A stretch of 64,000 nt of DNA from NCBI GenBank assembly GCA_007449985.2, contig VIIQ02000094.1:248001-312000 (forward strand). The letters are read 5' to 3'. The translations under genes were made by a program, and so were the position numbers. Below the pieces are notes generated by a model that saw only the letters and a list, made by a program, of their open reading frames with translations, was not told where the DNA came from and ran no database searches. Within the stretch, counting starts at the first letter, position 1. Each line of letters opens with the position of its first letter. The stretch comes from Desmodesmus armatus (taxonomy: Eukaryota > Chlorophyta > Chlorophyceae > Sphaeropleales > Scenedesmaceae). Positions 35,801 to 47,078 of this stretch are shown here, piece after piece.

Positions 35801-37607
35801 GCTGCTCCAAGTGCAAACACAGTGTGCTGGGGTGTGGCCAGTGCAGGGGCAAACTGTCAACATTCTGGGAGGATGTTGCTGCTGCAGCCCAGGCGCCAAA
35901 GCACAAGAAGGCAGCAGCACGGGAGGCAGCAGCAGCACTGCAGGTGCTGCCTCTGCATCAGCAGCAGCGCAAGGAGCAGTTGTTGCAGCAGCAGCAGCCG
36001 CAGCAGCAGCAGCACAAGGATGCTGCTCTGAAGGAGGCAGCTGCAGGTGATGCCGCCACTGTGGCAGCTGCATCGGCTGGGGCCAGCCAGCAGCCCAAGA
36101 GAAAGCGGTCCAGATCAACAGCAGGCGCTGTTGCAGCAGCTGATTTGCACGCTGCTGCTGCTGCTGCTGCCGCGGATGCTGCTGGGGATGCTTCTGCAGC
36201 AACTGCTGCTGCTGCTGTGCCTGACGCTTCAGAGGCAGGGACGCCACTAAGTGTCAGGCAGCAGCCCAAGAGCAAACGCGCAAGACCAGCCGCAGGCGCT
36301 GTCGCAGCAGCGGCAGCAGGTGACGCAAGGACCCTGGCAGGAGCAGCAACGCCTGAGACAGGGGCTGTAACAGCAGCAGCAGCAGCAGATGGTGCCAACG
36401 CCCCTGCAGCTGAGCCAGAGGGAGTCACAAGCCCTGAGCTGCTGGCTGCCCTGATTGCAGTAGCCGAGGGTGCGGGGCTGGGGGTTCCCCCCAAGCGTGG
36501 CTGTGGCAAGTGCAGGCATGGTCCCGACGGATGTGGCAAGTGCAGAGGCCAGCTGTCAGCATTCTGGCAGCTTGTTGCTGATGCTGCACTGGAGCCGCAG
36601 CACAAGGAGGCTGCAGCAAGGGAGGCAGCAGCAGCACTGCTGGCACTGCCTCGGCAACAACTGCAGCAGCAGCAGCAGCAGCAGCAGACGAGCAGGAGCC
36701 AGGGGGCACCCGGGGGCAGCAGCAGCGCTGCCGCAGCTGCTGCTGCTGCTGCAGATGCTCCTGCCTCTGCTACCCCAGTGCCCAGAGCAGCACCAGCTGA
36801 TGAAGCACAGCGTTCGTCTGCCAGGCGCAGCAGCAGCACAGCACGACGGAGTGGTGGGAGTGCCGCTGCTGCTGCCGCTGCTGGCAGGGACCATCACACG
36901 CCCAAGTGGCCCTCACGCATGTCTGCGCGGCACAACCCTGACATGCGCTCCTCACCAGAGCTCAGGGCAATGGGGCTGCTTGAAACAGCAGCTGATACAG
37001 CAGCAGAGTCAGCAGCAGCGGTCAAGCCTGCTGGGGCTGGACGCCCTGCAGCAGCTGCAGCAGCAGCTGGCATGGAGGGCGAGGGACCACCACCACCAGC
37101 AGCAGCAGCGGCGGCGGCGGCGGCGGCGGTTTGGGGTCGACTGGCAGGGGGCATTGAGCAGCAGGTGGATGAGCTGGAGGAGGGTGAGTGTCCCCCTGAT
37201 GCAGCAGCTGAAGCTGATGGGGTCATGATGGACGTGGGCCCTGGCCAAGAGGACGTAGCGGGCTCAGCTGAGGGTGCTGCTAGCGATGCAGCAGCTGCAG
37301 CTGCAGGGCAGGCGACCGGGGCAGCGGCTGCTCCTGTGCAGCAACAGGCAGCAGCACACCAGCAGCAGGAGGGCTGGCAGCAAGGGCAGCAGCAGGAGCA
37401 GCAGGGTGGGTACCCTGTGGTGCCTTTGGGCCCCTCACAGGAGCCTCTGCAGCACACGCCGGCTGCTCCAGGCCTTGTGCAGCAGGTGGAGTGTCAAATG
37501 GCGATGCTGCCGCCCATCTCCCCAGATGGTGTTGACATTGCCACACAGGATGAGCAACAGGAGGAGGAGGTCCTGCAGGGCAGTGAGGACATGGACATGG
37601 ACATACC

Positions 37608-37640
<33 letters not shown>

Positions 37641-37919
37641 CGACAGCATGCAAGAAGCAGCCCCTGCGACGCGGGCAGGGATTGACGAAGCAACAGCTGC
37701 AGCTGCAGCAGGGTTTGGTGGATTGGCAGCAGCAGGAGCCGTGTACGATGGGACAGCAGCAGCAGCGGCAGCAGGAGGGTACCCTCAGCAGCCTGGTCTG
37801 GTGGGCTCCTTGTCTCCTGCCCTGGTGCATACAACAGTACAGCAGCAGGGCGAGCTGACCTACAGGTCCAGCCACGAGATGATGCTGCAGCAGCAGCACC
37901 AGCAGCAGCAGATGTTGAT

Positions 37920-37952
<33 letters not shown>

Positions 37953-38145
37953 CCCTGCCAGGCAGCCCATGCACCAGCTGCAGGCGCTTGGGGGTGGTGG
38001 TACCTGGGTGCTGCCCTCTGCAACAGGGGCTGCGGGGCCGCACCCTGCCTCTCACCACCCTGCTGCTGCTGCTGCAGCTGGCAGGAGTGGCAATAGCCCT
38101 CCGCAAGACTTTGCGAAATACTACAACCAGTGGTGTGTGGAGTGA
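24422..38145 (+). CDS. Giant (about 3,400-residue) low-complexity nuclear-type protein with duplicated CxxC module
   Basis: Thirteen exons: 24422-24734, 24851-24922, 25191-25283, 25636-25785, 26227-26430, 26770-27982, 28196-28330, 28693-28849, about 29150-29228, 29573-30048, 30346-30884, 31156-31366, 31570-38145 (TGA). All junctions are phase-consistent except that the ninth acceptor had to be placed inside a CAG run to keep frame. The first 400 residues and parts of exons 7-11 have ordinary composition (for example DLNIDWPVTSLSKVNLHP) and probably fold. The rest is Ala/Gln/Ser/Gly/Pro-rich with many basic RRRSSR, TRSGR and KSKRARP motifs. Two copies of a 90-residue module centre on KRGCSKCKHSVLGCGQCRG and KRGCGKCRHGPDGCGKCRG (residues about 2623 and 2856). 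The CxxC spacing resembles half of a CXXC-type zinc finger. A chromatin or DNA-binding role is inference. No family recognised. The first ATG after the in-frame stop was taken as the start. Confidence 0.7.
35710..36680 (+). repeat. Duplicated 90-residue CxxC module within the giant protein
   Basis: Copy one is at about 35725-35985 and copy two at about 36427-36680. Both run: Leu-Leu-Ala-Ala-Leu-Ile helix, GLG(A/V)PPKRGC, CxxC-K/R-H, GCG(Q/K)CRG, then (K/Q)LS(T/A)FW, and an AAAREAAAAL helix ending in a Gln run. Between and before them are three copies of a basic K(S/R)K(R)xRPxAGA segment. The conserved cysteines and tryptophan against a drifting Ala/Gln background suggest selection on the CxxC core. 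Confidence 0.8.
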
Positions 38146-38279
38146 GCAGGGCAGCTACTGCTGGCGGGTATTGAAGTGCATCACTGCTGCCGGCAGGCAG
38201 TGGTTAGTACCGTTGGGCCAACATCATGAGCTTACTTGTATTACTAGGTAGCGGTTGTGGCCACAAAGTGGTGCGATCA

Positions 38280-38284
38280 TGTAA
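38280..38284 (+). terminator. Putative TGTAA poly(A) signal of the giant gene
   Basis: TGTAA lies 135 bases after the TGA stop at 38145, a usual distance for green-algal poly(A) signals. Motif and position are the only evidence. Confidence 0.5.
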
Positions 38285-39436
38285 ATGCGCCATACTGAGC
38301 TGGGGCCCAAGTGCACTCACAGCGTGCGAGCCCCATCCTTTACTTCATGTGGGGTGTCAGGGATTGAAAGGCAAAGTTGAATCACAACCACCATACCAGG
38401 TGTGTGTGCTCTTGCTGATGTGATCTTTGGCAGGACATGCAATTGCAAGGCCACACCGGCCACCTGTGCTTGGACGCCTGACTACAACAGAATAGTGTGG
38501 CTGCGGTCTGATGCGTTCTAGCAGTGTTTTGTGCTGTCCAGCCTGGCAGGCTTGCAGGCAGTGACACAAGCAGCAGAGCAAGGCGCCCAATGCATGCACT
38601 GCGCAGTGCAAAATCAACGACACATGGACAGGTTTGTGGCAGTAGACTCTGTACACCGCTGCACCTGGACTGCCCACTTTGCATGCTGCGTGGTGAGACA
38701 ACCTGCTGTGGTGTCGCAGGCGATCTGGCAGCTGTACTGGCATGGCGAGAACCCTCCAGTGGCATGGGGCGAACCCCAGTGGCGGCATACACGTGAATCA
38801 AATAGCCCTTCCTCGGCTACACAGGCAAAGTGCAACCTGGCTGTGGCCTGCAAGCAGCACAGCTGCACCCTCTCACCCCACATAACCACATGCAGCAGTT
38901 GGACAGGAGGGGTGAATGCTGGCATTGGCTGAGGCACACGTCTGCTGTGAAAAAAATAAGTGTTGCAGGCAACAAGCATTGAACGGCAAGACGAGGTCGA
39001 TTGAAGCAGCCGGGATGCCCACGACACGAGACGTGTCACTTTGTTCTTGGAGCAACTGGTTGTACCCCTGCCGCGTACGACAACACAGCCACGATCTTCG
39101 TTGTTTGTCACGCTATCCACCGGCTGGTGCCTTCACTATCAACACACCACTGCCAGATCGTTCGCTTATGCAAAATTAGTGCCTTGTTCAATCACTGCTG
39201 CACTTTTCATGCATAGTTACACCGCATAAAATCATAACCAGGCTTCGTGGGCCGTCTGCGGTGATTGAAGCAACAACAGCGTTCGATCATCAGCAGCAGA
39301 AAGCTGGATGTCCCCAGTGTCCTAATGGTATGGCAAACGGCAGTCACAATTTCGTGCTTTATGCTGTTTCATCAGCAGCGCCTTCAAGTGCACCCATGCC
39401 TGACAAGGCACACATGTCCTGTGTTGCCAGGTGTCC
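38285..39436. other. Intergenic region between the giant gene and the galactosyltransferase gene
   Basis: No gene, repeat array or RNA was recognised in this 1.15-kb stretch. It presumably holds the promoter and 5' leader of the galactosyltransferase gene. Confidence 0.5.
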
Positions 39437-42400
39437 ATGGCAGGACTACGGCAGCGCCAGCACCAGCAGCGTGTGCAGCCAGCAGCAGCAGCAGCAGCAG
39501 CTAGCATACTACTGCTGCTAGCATGGAGTCACACAGCAGCTGCGGTGCTAGTCAGCCAGCGGCCAGGCAACGTGCTGACAATGATACTCACAGACTGTGC
39601 CAAGTATCAGGACTGGCAGACAATTGCAGCAGCATTCGCATGGCGGCAGTCGGGGCAAGGAGGGTCAGTCATCAGGGTAGCAAACTGTAACGAGAAGGAC
39701 ACCAAAGATTATGATCCCAAGATGCTGGACTATGTGCAAACCCACATGGCCAAACAGGTGGGTGGCCGCATCCCAAGCAGTGGCGGCAGTGCCTTTTTGA
39801 GGAGGGAACCACAATACATTACATCAACAGTCAGTAGTTGCAATTGGGTTTGAAGCAGCAGCAGCTGTGTGTGCGGCGTGGGCCATGCGTTGGCAGGCCA
39901 GCGTACCCCTGCATGGCAATGCGGCAGCGGGCTCACACACATGAGAAGTGTGTGCACCCAGGGGCAGCAGGGCGCTCTGACTTGCAGGGTAGTATATCCA
40001 GGCACGAGCAGCCGGCCTCACCACTGGGGTGCACATGCACAGTGGCTGGCAGGATGCTGGTGGCAGGGGTCTTGCACACCAGGCACTGTGCTGGTTTGCT
40101 TGCAGAGCAGGGGTACTTGCCTGTTTCCGGGTGCCGGCCTGTACAGCAGCAGCATTTCATTCGGCTTATGGGGGCTGCTTGGCTAGCCAATGCAATGAGC
40201 AGCATGACAGCCTGCTTCATGATCAGCACAGCAGCATTGTAGAGGCAGTGCTGGCTTCAGCCAGGGCTCCTAGCCACACGCGTGAGCACTTGGGCTCACA
40301 GATCCTCACTGCTGAAGTTGCTACCTGTTGCTTGCTACCCACCCTTGTCATCCAACGTGGAACGTTCTTCTCAACGGTGGAAGTATACGTACGACACAAC
40401 CACTCCCCTCCCTCCCACCACATATTTGTCCTGTCATGCCTTCTCAAGTGTCTCCCTGCTGCCCTACTGTGCTGCAGTACGCATGGTACGAGCCTTTGAA
40501 GGACTGGTATGCAGCCTACAATAAGCCGGGTGCTGTTGTCGATTACTTTGAGCACAACAGTCCCAAAGAGGAGTGGGTGGTGGTGCTGGATTCAGACATG
40601 CTGCTCAAGACTCCTTTCAAGGTATGGAGGGAGCAACAGTGGCAGATACAGCAGCATGAGCATTCACCTTGAAGGTGCCCAGCGTTGACAATGTGTAGCA
40701 ATGCGTGCCAAGCCATGCAGCTGTGACAGCAAGCATGAAAAGCAACACTGGTGGAGGCGACATAATAACAACATGCCACTCAGTTCCGGGTGGTGGTTCC
40801 TTACACACACACACGTACAGTACACCCACTATCTGTCCATTGGTCTCCCTGTGCTCACGCTGTTTGTGACTGTGGTCCCTTCTGCTGCTTCATCCACTGC
40901 GTGGTTGTTTCGTCCTCCCTCTCCAGCCTGAGGAGCTGCCCCTGGACAGGGGCTGGGCATATGCAGCACACTACGACTACCTGGTGGGGGTGAACAACCA
41001 GCTGGCACTCAGGCATGTGCCTGAGGTGGAACCAAGGTGAGGGGGCAGCAGTAAGGGGGTGAGGTGTGGTGGTGGTGGTGGTGGAGGTAGAGCCTGTAGT
41101 ACACCTGAGCTGCACCTGCTGCTAGCTGTGCGTACGTGCCCCTTGCTTTCGGGTATGCATTTGAAGGGCAGCCTATGTTGATTTGGTCAGACAGGGAGCA
41201 GGACGGCAGCGATCAAGAGCAGGGTGCAGCTGATGGAAGGTCACCCACATGCTGCATGCACATACAGCAGCAGCAGCAGCAAGGGGCCAAGCAGTGGTGG
41301 ACCCCTGGCAGCAGTCTGACACCTGGCCACAGCAATTTGTTCGCCTGCGGCAGCAGTAGCAGTTGGATGGCTCCGTGGTGTGACGTCACTGCTAAGGCTG
41401 GGCAGGACACAGCCAATCCACCCTTCAGCTGTCAGGCGCAGGATCATGCCCCCAACGTCTGCATGTGCTGACCCAGCTGCCTTTGGTGTGTGTGAAATGC
41501 TGAACTTGAGTCAAACTGATGCAATCCTGCTGACAGTTCGTGTGTGTGTGCTTGTGCGCCCCTGCCTGCCTGCAGAAATGACACCATAGGTGGTCCCCTG
41601 GGTCGCCGGGGTGACCGCGTGGGTGGTCCCTACTACATGCACAGGGACGACCTGAAGTTTTTGGCACCCCAGTGGCTCAACTACACACACATCATGAGGA
41701 ATGACATGGAGGTACGGCACAGCTGGCAAGCTAGTCAGCTAGCGCACTGGATGGTTGCTCAGTGATGCTGCCCCAGTTTGTCAGCCAGGGGGACGAGAGC
41801 CACCAGCCATGTGAGCCAGCCAGCTAGCTAGCTAGTTTGACCAGCCAGGAAGTGCATTGGTTCAACAAAGCTCTCAGCCAGTGAGCTATACTGGACAGAC
41901 GCAAACCACATGGACATCTTCATTGTTCAGTTTGTTGGGCTCTTTGCTTGCCCTGCAGGCCTATAAGGATTCTGGAGACACAGCTTCCAAGAAGGGTGAC
42001 AGGATCTGGATTGCTGAGATGTATGGCTACAGCTTTGGTGCAGCCAAGTCCAACGTGTGGCACAAGTGGCATCACGACTTCATGCTGTACCCCAGCTACA
42101 GCCCTTCATGTGAGCCACTGGCTCCTGCGGCTGTGAAACATCAGCACGTCCGGCACACAACATGCACACATATGCCATGCTCTCGGCACATCTGGGCAGC
42201 AAGTTTGTTGTGCATTCCAGTGCAGCTGTAGAGCATTGAATTTGGCCTACTTTTGGTGTGTTAAGGGGCAGATTATGTTGGCATTCACGCCAGGCTGTCA
42301 GATGTCACATGCCTTGCTGCTTGTCGTCGCTCAGCCATGCTCATGGGTGCATTACAATCCAACGTGGGTGCTGCTGCTGCTGGTTGTGGTGCTGTATGTG

Positions 42401-45158
42401 TGCAGACATCCCCCACGTCATGCATTATGGCCTGATCTACAAAGTGGGCGACTGGCAGTACGACAAGCATTGGTACTTTGACTTTGATGTCCACAAGTGC
42501 CCTCCATGGACAGGGCTGGATGGAAAGCCTAAGGCAGGCATTTTCCCGCCACCACCCTACCCTGACAAGCTGCCAAACAAGGTGCGGCTGCTTGCATGCA
42601 CCCCTGTGTGGGGTTTGTGTCCGTCCGTCCGTGCACGTTTGCCTGCATGTCTTTTGGATGCATGCTTGAGTGACCGGGTCAATGCTGCATGCCCATGCTA
42701 GCCAGCCAGAGTGGTGATGACAGGCAGTGCAATACATGTGCCATTCATTCAGGGACCAGCGGTGACTAGTACTAGTCAACTGGGTTCCTGGGGTCAGCAG
42801 ATGGAGAAACCGGCAAGGCTGTGGCATCTCAACAAAACTGGTGGCTGCATGCACATGTGGACCTGCCATTGCAGCCAGGCACGCCATTTGTCACGTGTCC
42901 GTCAACTGCTGCATTGTGCTGGTGCATCATTTTGCTGTTTTGTGCTGCTGCAGGACTTTCTGTCGCAGTACAAGGACCTGCTGGCCATCTCTGTCATCTC
43001 AGTGGTGAATGCAGGAGTGTGCGACTACCACGTGCGCAACTGCCCACCCTCACCGCAGCTCACACAAGTCTGTGATGAGGTGAGCAACAGAACAGCTGCA
43101 GAGGAAGCGTGCAGGCACTGGGCTGGTGCTCAATGCAAACACACCCAATCTTCATCGTGAGGATCCCTTGTGTCTTTGGGTGTTGCACAGTGAGTGGGTA
43201 ATGTGCATCTGAGTGTGCCATGCTGGGTCATGATGACCTGACAGCCGAGGCACACAGGCAAAGCTTCAGCAGCAGCAGGAGCAGGGACGCATTGAACTGA
43301 CTGTCTGTAGTGGTAGCAGCGAGGAGGCACCCATGCATGTGTGATTCTGCATTGACCGCTCTGCTGCCACCTCATGCCCACAAGGTTGGATGCACCTTGG
43401 CATACAAGGCAAGTGCATTGCCTGCAGGCAGTATGCTCTGCAAGCACCAGTCGGTGCCTGCCGCGGCTGTGCTGGCATTGGTGTAGCATGTGTCTGATGC
43501 TGCTGCATGGTGTACGGCTGCCGCAGGCGTTCAAGCTGTACCACGCCATCGACTCACAGCTGAAGGATCATGAGTGGAAGTGGGATTGCACAGACCACAA
43601 TGTGAGAGCGGGGTGTCGTATGGACAGCATAGCACAGGACATTTGCACTGAAACACTGAACCAGCCAGTGGTGTGCAGCATGCAGCTGAGCAACATTCCA
43701 GGCTTCCGTAACTCAGCATGCTGACCTGCTGGCATTATGCCGGGTTGACCGGGTTGAATCATGCCCACTCCAATCTGGCCCCAGTAGCATCCTGTGGTAA
43801 GACCCTATGGCATACTTTGTGCCTGCCTTGCTGGTCAAGGTGTCGCCAACACCGCATCTTTCACAGTGTGGTCAGTACTCACGGGTCTGTGCCCCCTGCT
43901 TGTGTGTTGTGTGTGCGTTGGTCTTGCAGAAAGAGTGCAAGCAGTGGGCTGAGCGTGGTGAGTGCAAGAACAGCAAGCAGTACATGATGGACCATTGCAA
44001 GGAGTCCTGCAAGTACTGCACAGGCAAGGGACCCCGGCCCAAGGACGAGGTGGAACAGCATCCCCTGTCAGTGGCAGCAATCAGCAAAGAAATTGGCGTC
44101 ACACCAGCACAGCCAGGCAGCGGGGACACTCCTGCAAGTCCAGCAACAGCAGCAGCAGGGGGTGCAGCAGGTGCTGATGCAGCGGCAGAGGCGGCGAAGC
44201 AGAAGGCAGCAGCAGACAAAGCGGCATCGGATAAGATAGCAGCGGAGAAGTCAGCATCAGAGAAAGCGGCAGCGGCGGCGCAGGCGGCGGCTGAGACAGC
44301 CACAAAGGCTGCTGCTGCTGCTAAGGAGGCTGCAGAGCAGTTGGCGGCAGCAAAAGCAGCAGATGGGCCCAGCGAAGCGGACATGCGGGCACTGTGGCAG
44401 GCCTCCTCTCTAAGCTATGCTGCTCTTGTGAAAAGGTGCGTGGGTTGGGCGGGGAGTTGCCTTGTGTCACGATGGTGGTGCGTGTGAAATTGATCTGGCA
44501 TGGTCGTGGCGGAGCGTCCTGACATGTGTGACTTACATCACTGCGAGCCAGTGCATGCATGCTGCTGCCAATGTTGCGTGGGCACATGCCGCCCACGTTG
44601 CATTGGCAGAACCCCACTGGCTTGTTGAGTTACCCCGCGGGTTGCAACCTGAACACATACGGCACCTAGTGCAGATGTGAATTAGTCCTCTTCAGTGATC
44701 AAATCCCTGTACAGTAGTCTGACATCTGGCTGCGTGCCACGTGTGCTCTGCCTGCGCATCTGGCTCACAGGTGCACTGGGCTTCAGGGCATTGATGACAG
44801 CCACCTCAAGGTGTGCCTCAGGGCAGCCAGCTTCAAGCTGCTCTACCCGGGAACACTGCCAGCCGGTGCTGATGGTGCCACCGCGGGGGCCGGGACACAG
44901 CAACTCAAGGACGGCAAAGCAGCAGATGGCAGCGATAGTGCCGGCGGCCAGGCGCACGACCTGTCATCCTTGCATTCGAGGTTTGAGGAGGGCAAGAGCA
45001 AGGTCAACAACATGCTCAGCAGGACGGTGGTGACTGAGGGTAGCTGGGGTTTTGCTGAGCAGGCGCTGGTGGTGCTAGGGGTGTTGGCGGTGGGGCTGTT
45101 TGCTTATGGCAGGCTGAAGCAGTACAGGGGCAAGGCCAAGGACCATAGGAGTGAATGA
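39437..45158 (+). CDS. SGT1: Peptidyl-serine alpha-galactosyltransferase-like protein (SERGT1/SGT1 type) with ShKT domain
   Basis: Ten exons close in phase: 39437-39757, 40478-40621, 40927-41036, 41576-41711, 41959-42109, 42406-42581, 42954-43079, 43527-43601, 43930-44435, 44771-45158, giving 710 residues. An Ala/Leu-rich signal peptide opens the protein. The catalytic part has VLTMILTDCAKYQDWQ, YNKPGAVVDYFE, the metal-binding-type DSD in VVVLDSDMLLKTPF, the GGPYYMHRDDL segment, MYGYSFGAA, and HVMHYGLIY with KHWYFDFD. This pattern is that of the algal/plant enzymes that add galactose to serine of hydroxyproline-rich glycoproteins in the ER/Golgi. A ShKT cysteine domain follows (KECKQWAERGECKN ... 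CKESCKYC, residues 415-447). Next come an Ala/Lys/Glu-rich helical stretch, a conserved block (RCTGLQGIDDSHLKVCLRAA) and one C-terminal membrane segment near 678-698 with a basic tail. The product probably sits in the secretory membrane facing the lumen. The symbol is by family. Confidence 0.88.
44130..44370 (+). repeat. Ala/Lys/Glu-rich helical repeat in the galactosyltransferase
   Basis: About 80 residues composed almost only of Ala, Lys, Glu, Ser and Asp (for example KAAADKAASDKIAAEKSASE), with an (A/S)xKAA-type period near seven. It is predicted to be one long helix or coiled coil separating the ShKT domain from the membrane-proximal part. Confidence 0.7.
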
Positions 45159-45205
45159 GTCTTGTGTGTTGCATTGTTGCTCAGGGAGAGATGTATCATG
45201 GCAGT

Positions 45206-45238
45206 AGATAACAGTGTTGTCTACTGTCTACTGTTATC
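45206..45238 (+). other. Hairpin in the 3' untranslated region of the galactosyltransferase gene
   Basis: GATAACAGT is followed, after a 14-base loop, by its reverse complement ACTGTTATC. A nested CAGTAGA/TCTACTG pair allows alternative pairing. It begins about 48 bases past the stop codon. Its role is unknown; no TGTAA was found between the stop and the foldback element. Confidence 0.5.
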
Positions 45239-45434
45239 ATAATGTGCATATCGTCAAGCCTTGAAGGTGGTGTGCCTGGCACCGGTATCGTGCACACTTA
45301 GTTTATTTGTCAAGACTGCAGTTGCAGCCACTGCAGTGGCCTTTGGCCTTTATACATGAAGTTTGGGCTATCAATCCTCTATTTTTGAACTGTTGTCGTG
45401 CCTTGACCGTGACCAACTTGACAGCTTCCAGCAA

Positions 45435-46835
45435 TATGGCGGTTTTCAGTTATGTTTGCCGGCAATGAACACGGAAAATTGCGAAAAAGACTAAAAAAGA
45501 CTAGAAAAGACTACCAAAGACTAACAGGGGCCCAGGGGGACTAAACCGCCCAGAATTTGGCCTCGTGGGCCACAGGAGCCACAGATCACGTCGCCGCTGC
45601 GCCAGTTTCATTCACATATCACGTTCCGCGAGTCCCGCAGCTCTTGCGGAGGGCTGGGCGCTGCAGCAGCTACTTCAACCTTGCCATCTCTCCATCTACT
45701 GTCCTTCTGTCGGGCATAGCATAGGGACCTGGGCGCAACGCCAGTACGTGCCAAACGTATTCACCAGCAACCCTGTAGCCTACTTCGAGCCCCAGCACAC
45801 CTCCATGCAGGCGTCCCAGCCCCAGCAGCCCCAGCAGACAGCACCAGCAGTTCGCAACAGCAGAAGGGCAGCCGAACCGGTTCTATGCCGGCCTCACCAA
45901 GGACCGCTTGCAGGCAGCCAAACCACAGCCACTTGCACCAACAGCAGCAGCACAACAGCCTCAACAGGCACTAGCTCCAGCACCACCCAGCCACACACCC
46001 AACCACAGCCAAAACAGCAGCATGCCCAGTGAGGATGAGCCAGCTGGCAACATGTCAGAGTGAACAGTTAGCATACAGCGCATCAGTGTATGACAGAGCA
46101 GCAGCCGACAGGCACAAGCCAGATGCAACTGCTGTACATGCTCTCACTGCCAGACACAGGGCTTGGGCACCCTGGAGTACCCCAACTCTTTCAGGGCACT
46201 AGACACGTCAACTGCACTGACGTAATGTGCTGTCCGCTGAATCAGACGCGCACCCAACTCAGCCTGTGTGGCGTTGCAGTCCTCACCAACGAGCTTAATC
46301 AGCCACTTCTGCATGGCGCTGTCATTCTTCCTGACACTGTGCACCCGCCGTCCCTGCACACATATAGAACCGGTTCGGCTGCCCTTCTGCTGTTGCGAAC
46401 TGCTGGTGCTGTCTGCTGAGGCTGGGACGCCTGCATGGAGGTGTGCTGGGGCTCGAAGTAGGCTACAGGGTTGCTGGTGAATACGTTTGGCACGTGCTGG
46501 CGTTGCGCCCAGGTCCCTATGCTATGCCCGACAGAAGGACAGTAGATGGGGAGATGGCAAGGTTGAAGTAGCTGCTGCAGCCCTCCGCAAGAGCTGCGGG
46601 ATTCACGGAACGTGATATGTGAATGAAACTGGCGCAGCGGCGACGTGATCTGTGGCTCCTGTGGCCCACGAGGCCAAATTCTGGGCGGTTTAGTCCCCCT
46701 GGGCCCCTGTTAGTCTTTGGTAGTCTTTTTTAGTCTTTTTAGTCTTTTTAGTCTTTTTAGTCTTTTTTAGTCTTTTTAGTCTTTTTTGCAATTTTCCGTG
46801 TTCATTGCCGGCAAACATAACTGAAAACCGCCATA
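45435..46835. mobile_element. 1.4-kb foldback (long terminal inverted repeat) transposon carrying coding-like segments
   Basis: The left arm (45435-45886) and right arm (46364-46835) are near-identical reverse complements, starting TATGGCGGTTTTCAGTTATG and ending in its complement. They differ by an AAAAAGACTA-type tract (4 versus 8 GACTA units) and a 9-base insertion in a CAG-rich spot. The 477-base centre has no transposase. On the plus strand a frame running from the left arm into the centre includes QPNRFYAGLTKDRLQAAKP and ends MPSEDEPAGNMSE with a stop at about 46061. On the minus strand, after a TGTGTGCAG acceptor, a frame includes SVRKNDSAMQKWLIKLVGED and NATQAELGARLIQRTAHYVS, with a stop at 46144. 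Both look like captured host exons. No target-site duplication was clear. Confidence 0.85.
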
Positions 46836-47078
46836 ACAGAATCTCACGACATCTTTTTATAGAAGTTGATGACAAACTTTGCTTCAACAAGGGCCAAGCG
46901 ACTTCACAACCTTCCCAGCGTTGGTTTCCGACACTCCATTGTTCCGGGTTCAAGCCTTAGAAGACGGCAGGGCAGTGGCGCCATCATCTGATCTTCCGAC
47001 AGTAGGTCCCTCGCTGGTCGGTGAAACTTCCCTGGTTGGCTCCCGTGGTTGATCAAAAATTTTGAATAGCGTACTGAG

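Noticed and set aside
46364..46835. A separate protein-coding gene in the right arm of the foldback element
   Set aside because: The frame is duplicated in the left arm, has no convincing start, and is part of the inverted repeat.
46940..46975. tRNA-like GGGTTCAAGCC motif
   Set aside because: No matching acceptor stem, D-arm or anticodon arm can be paired around it. Other TTCGA-like motifs (near 6728 and 12070) failed likewise.
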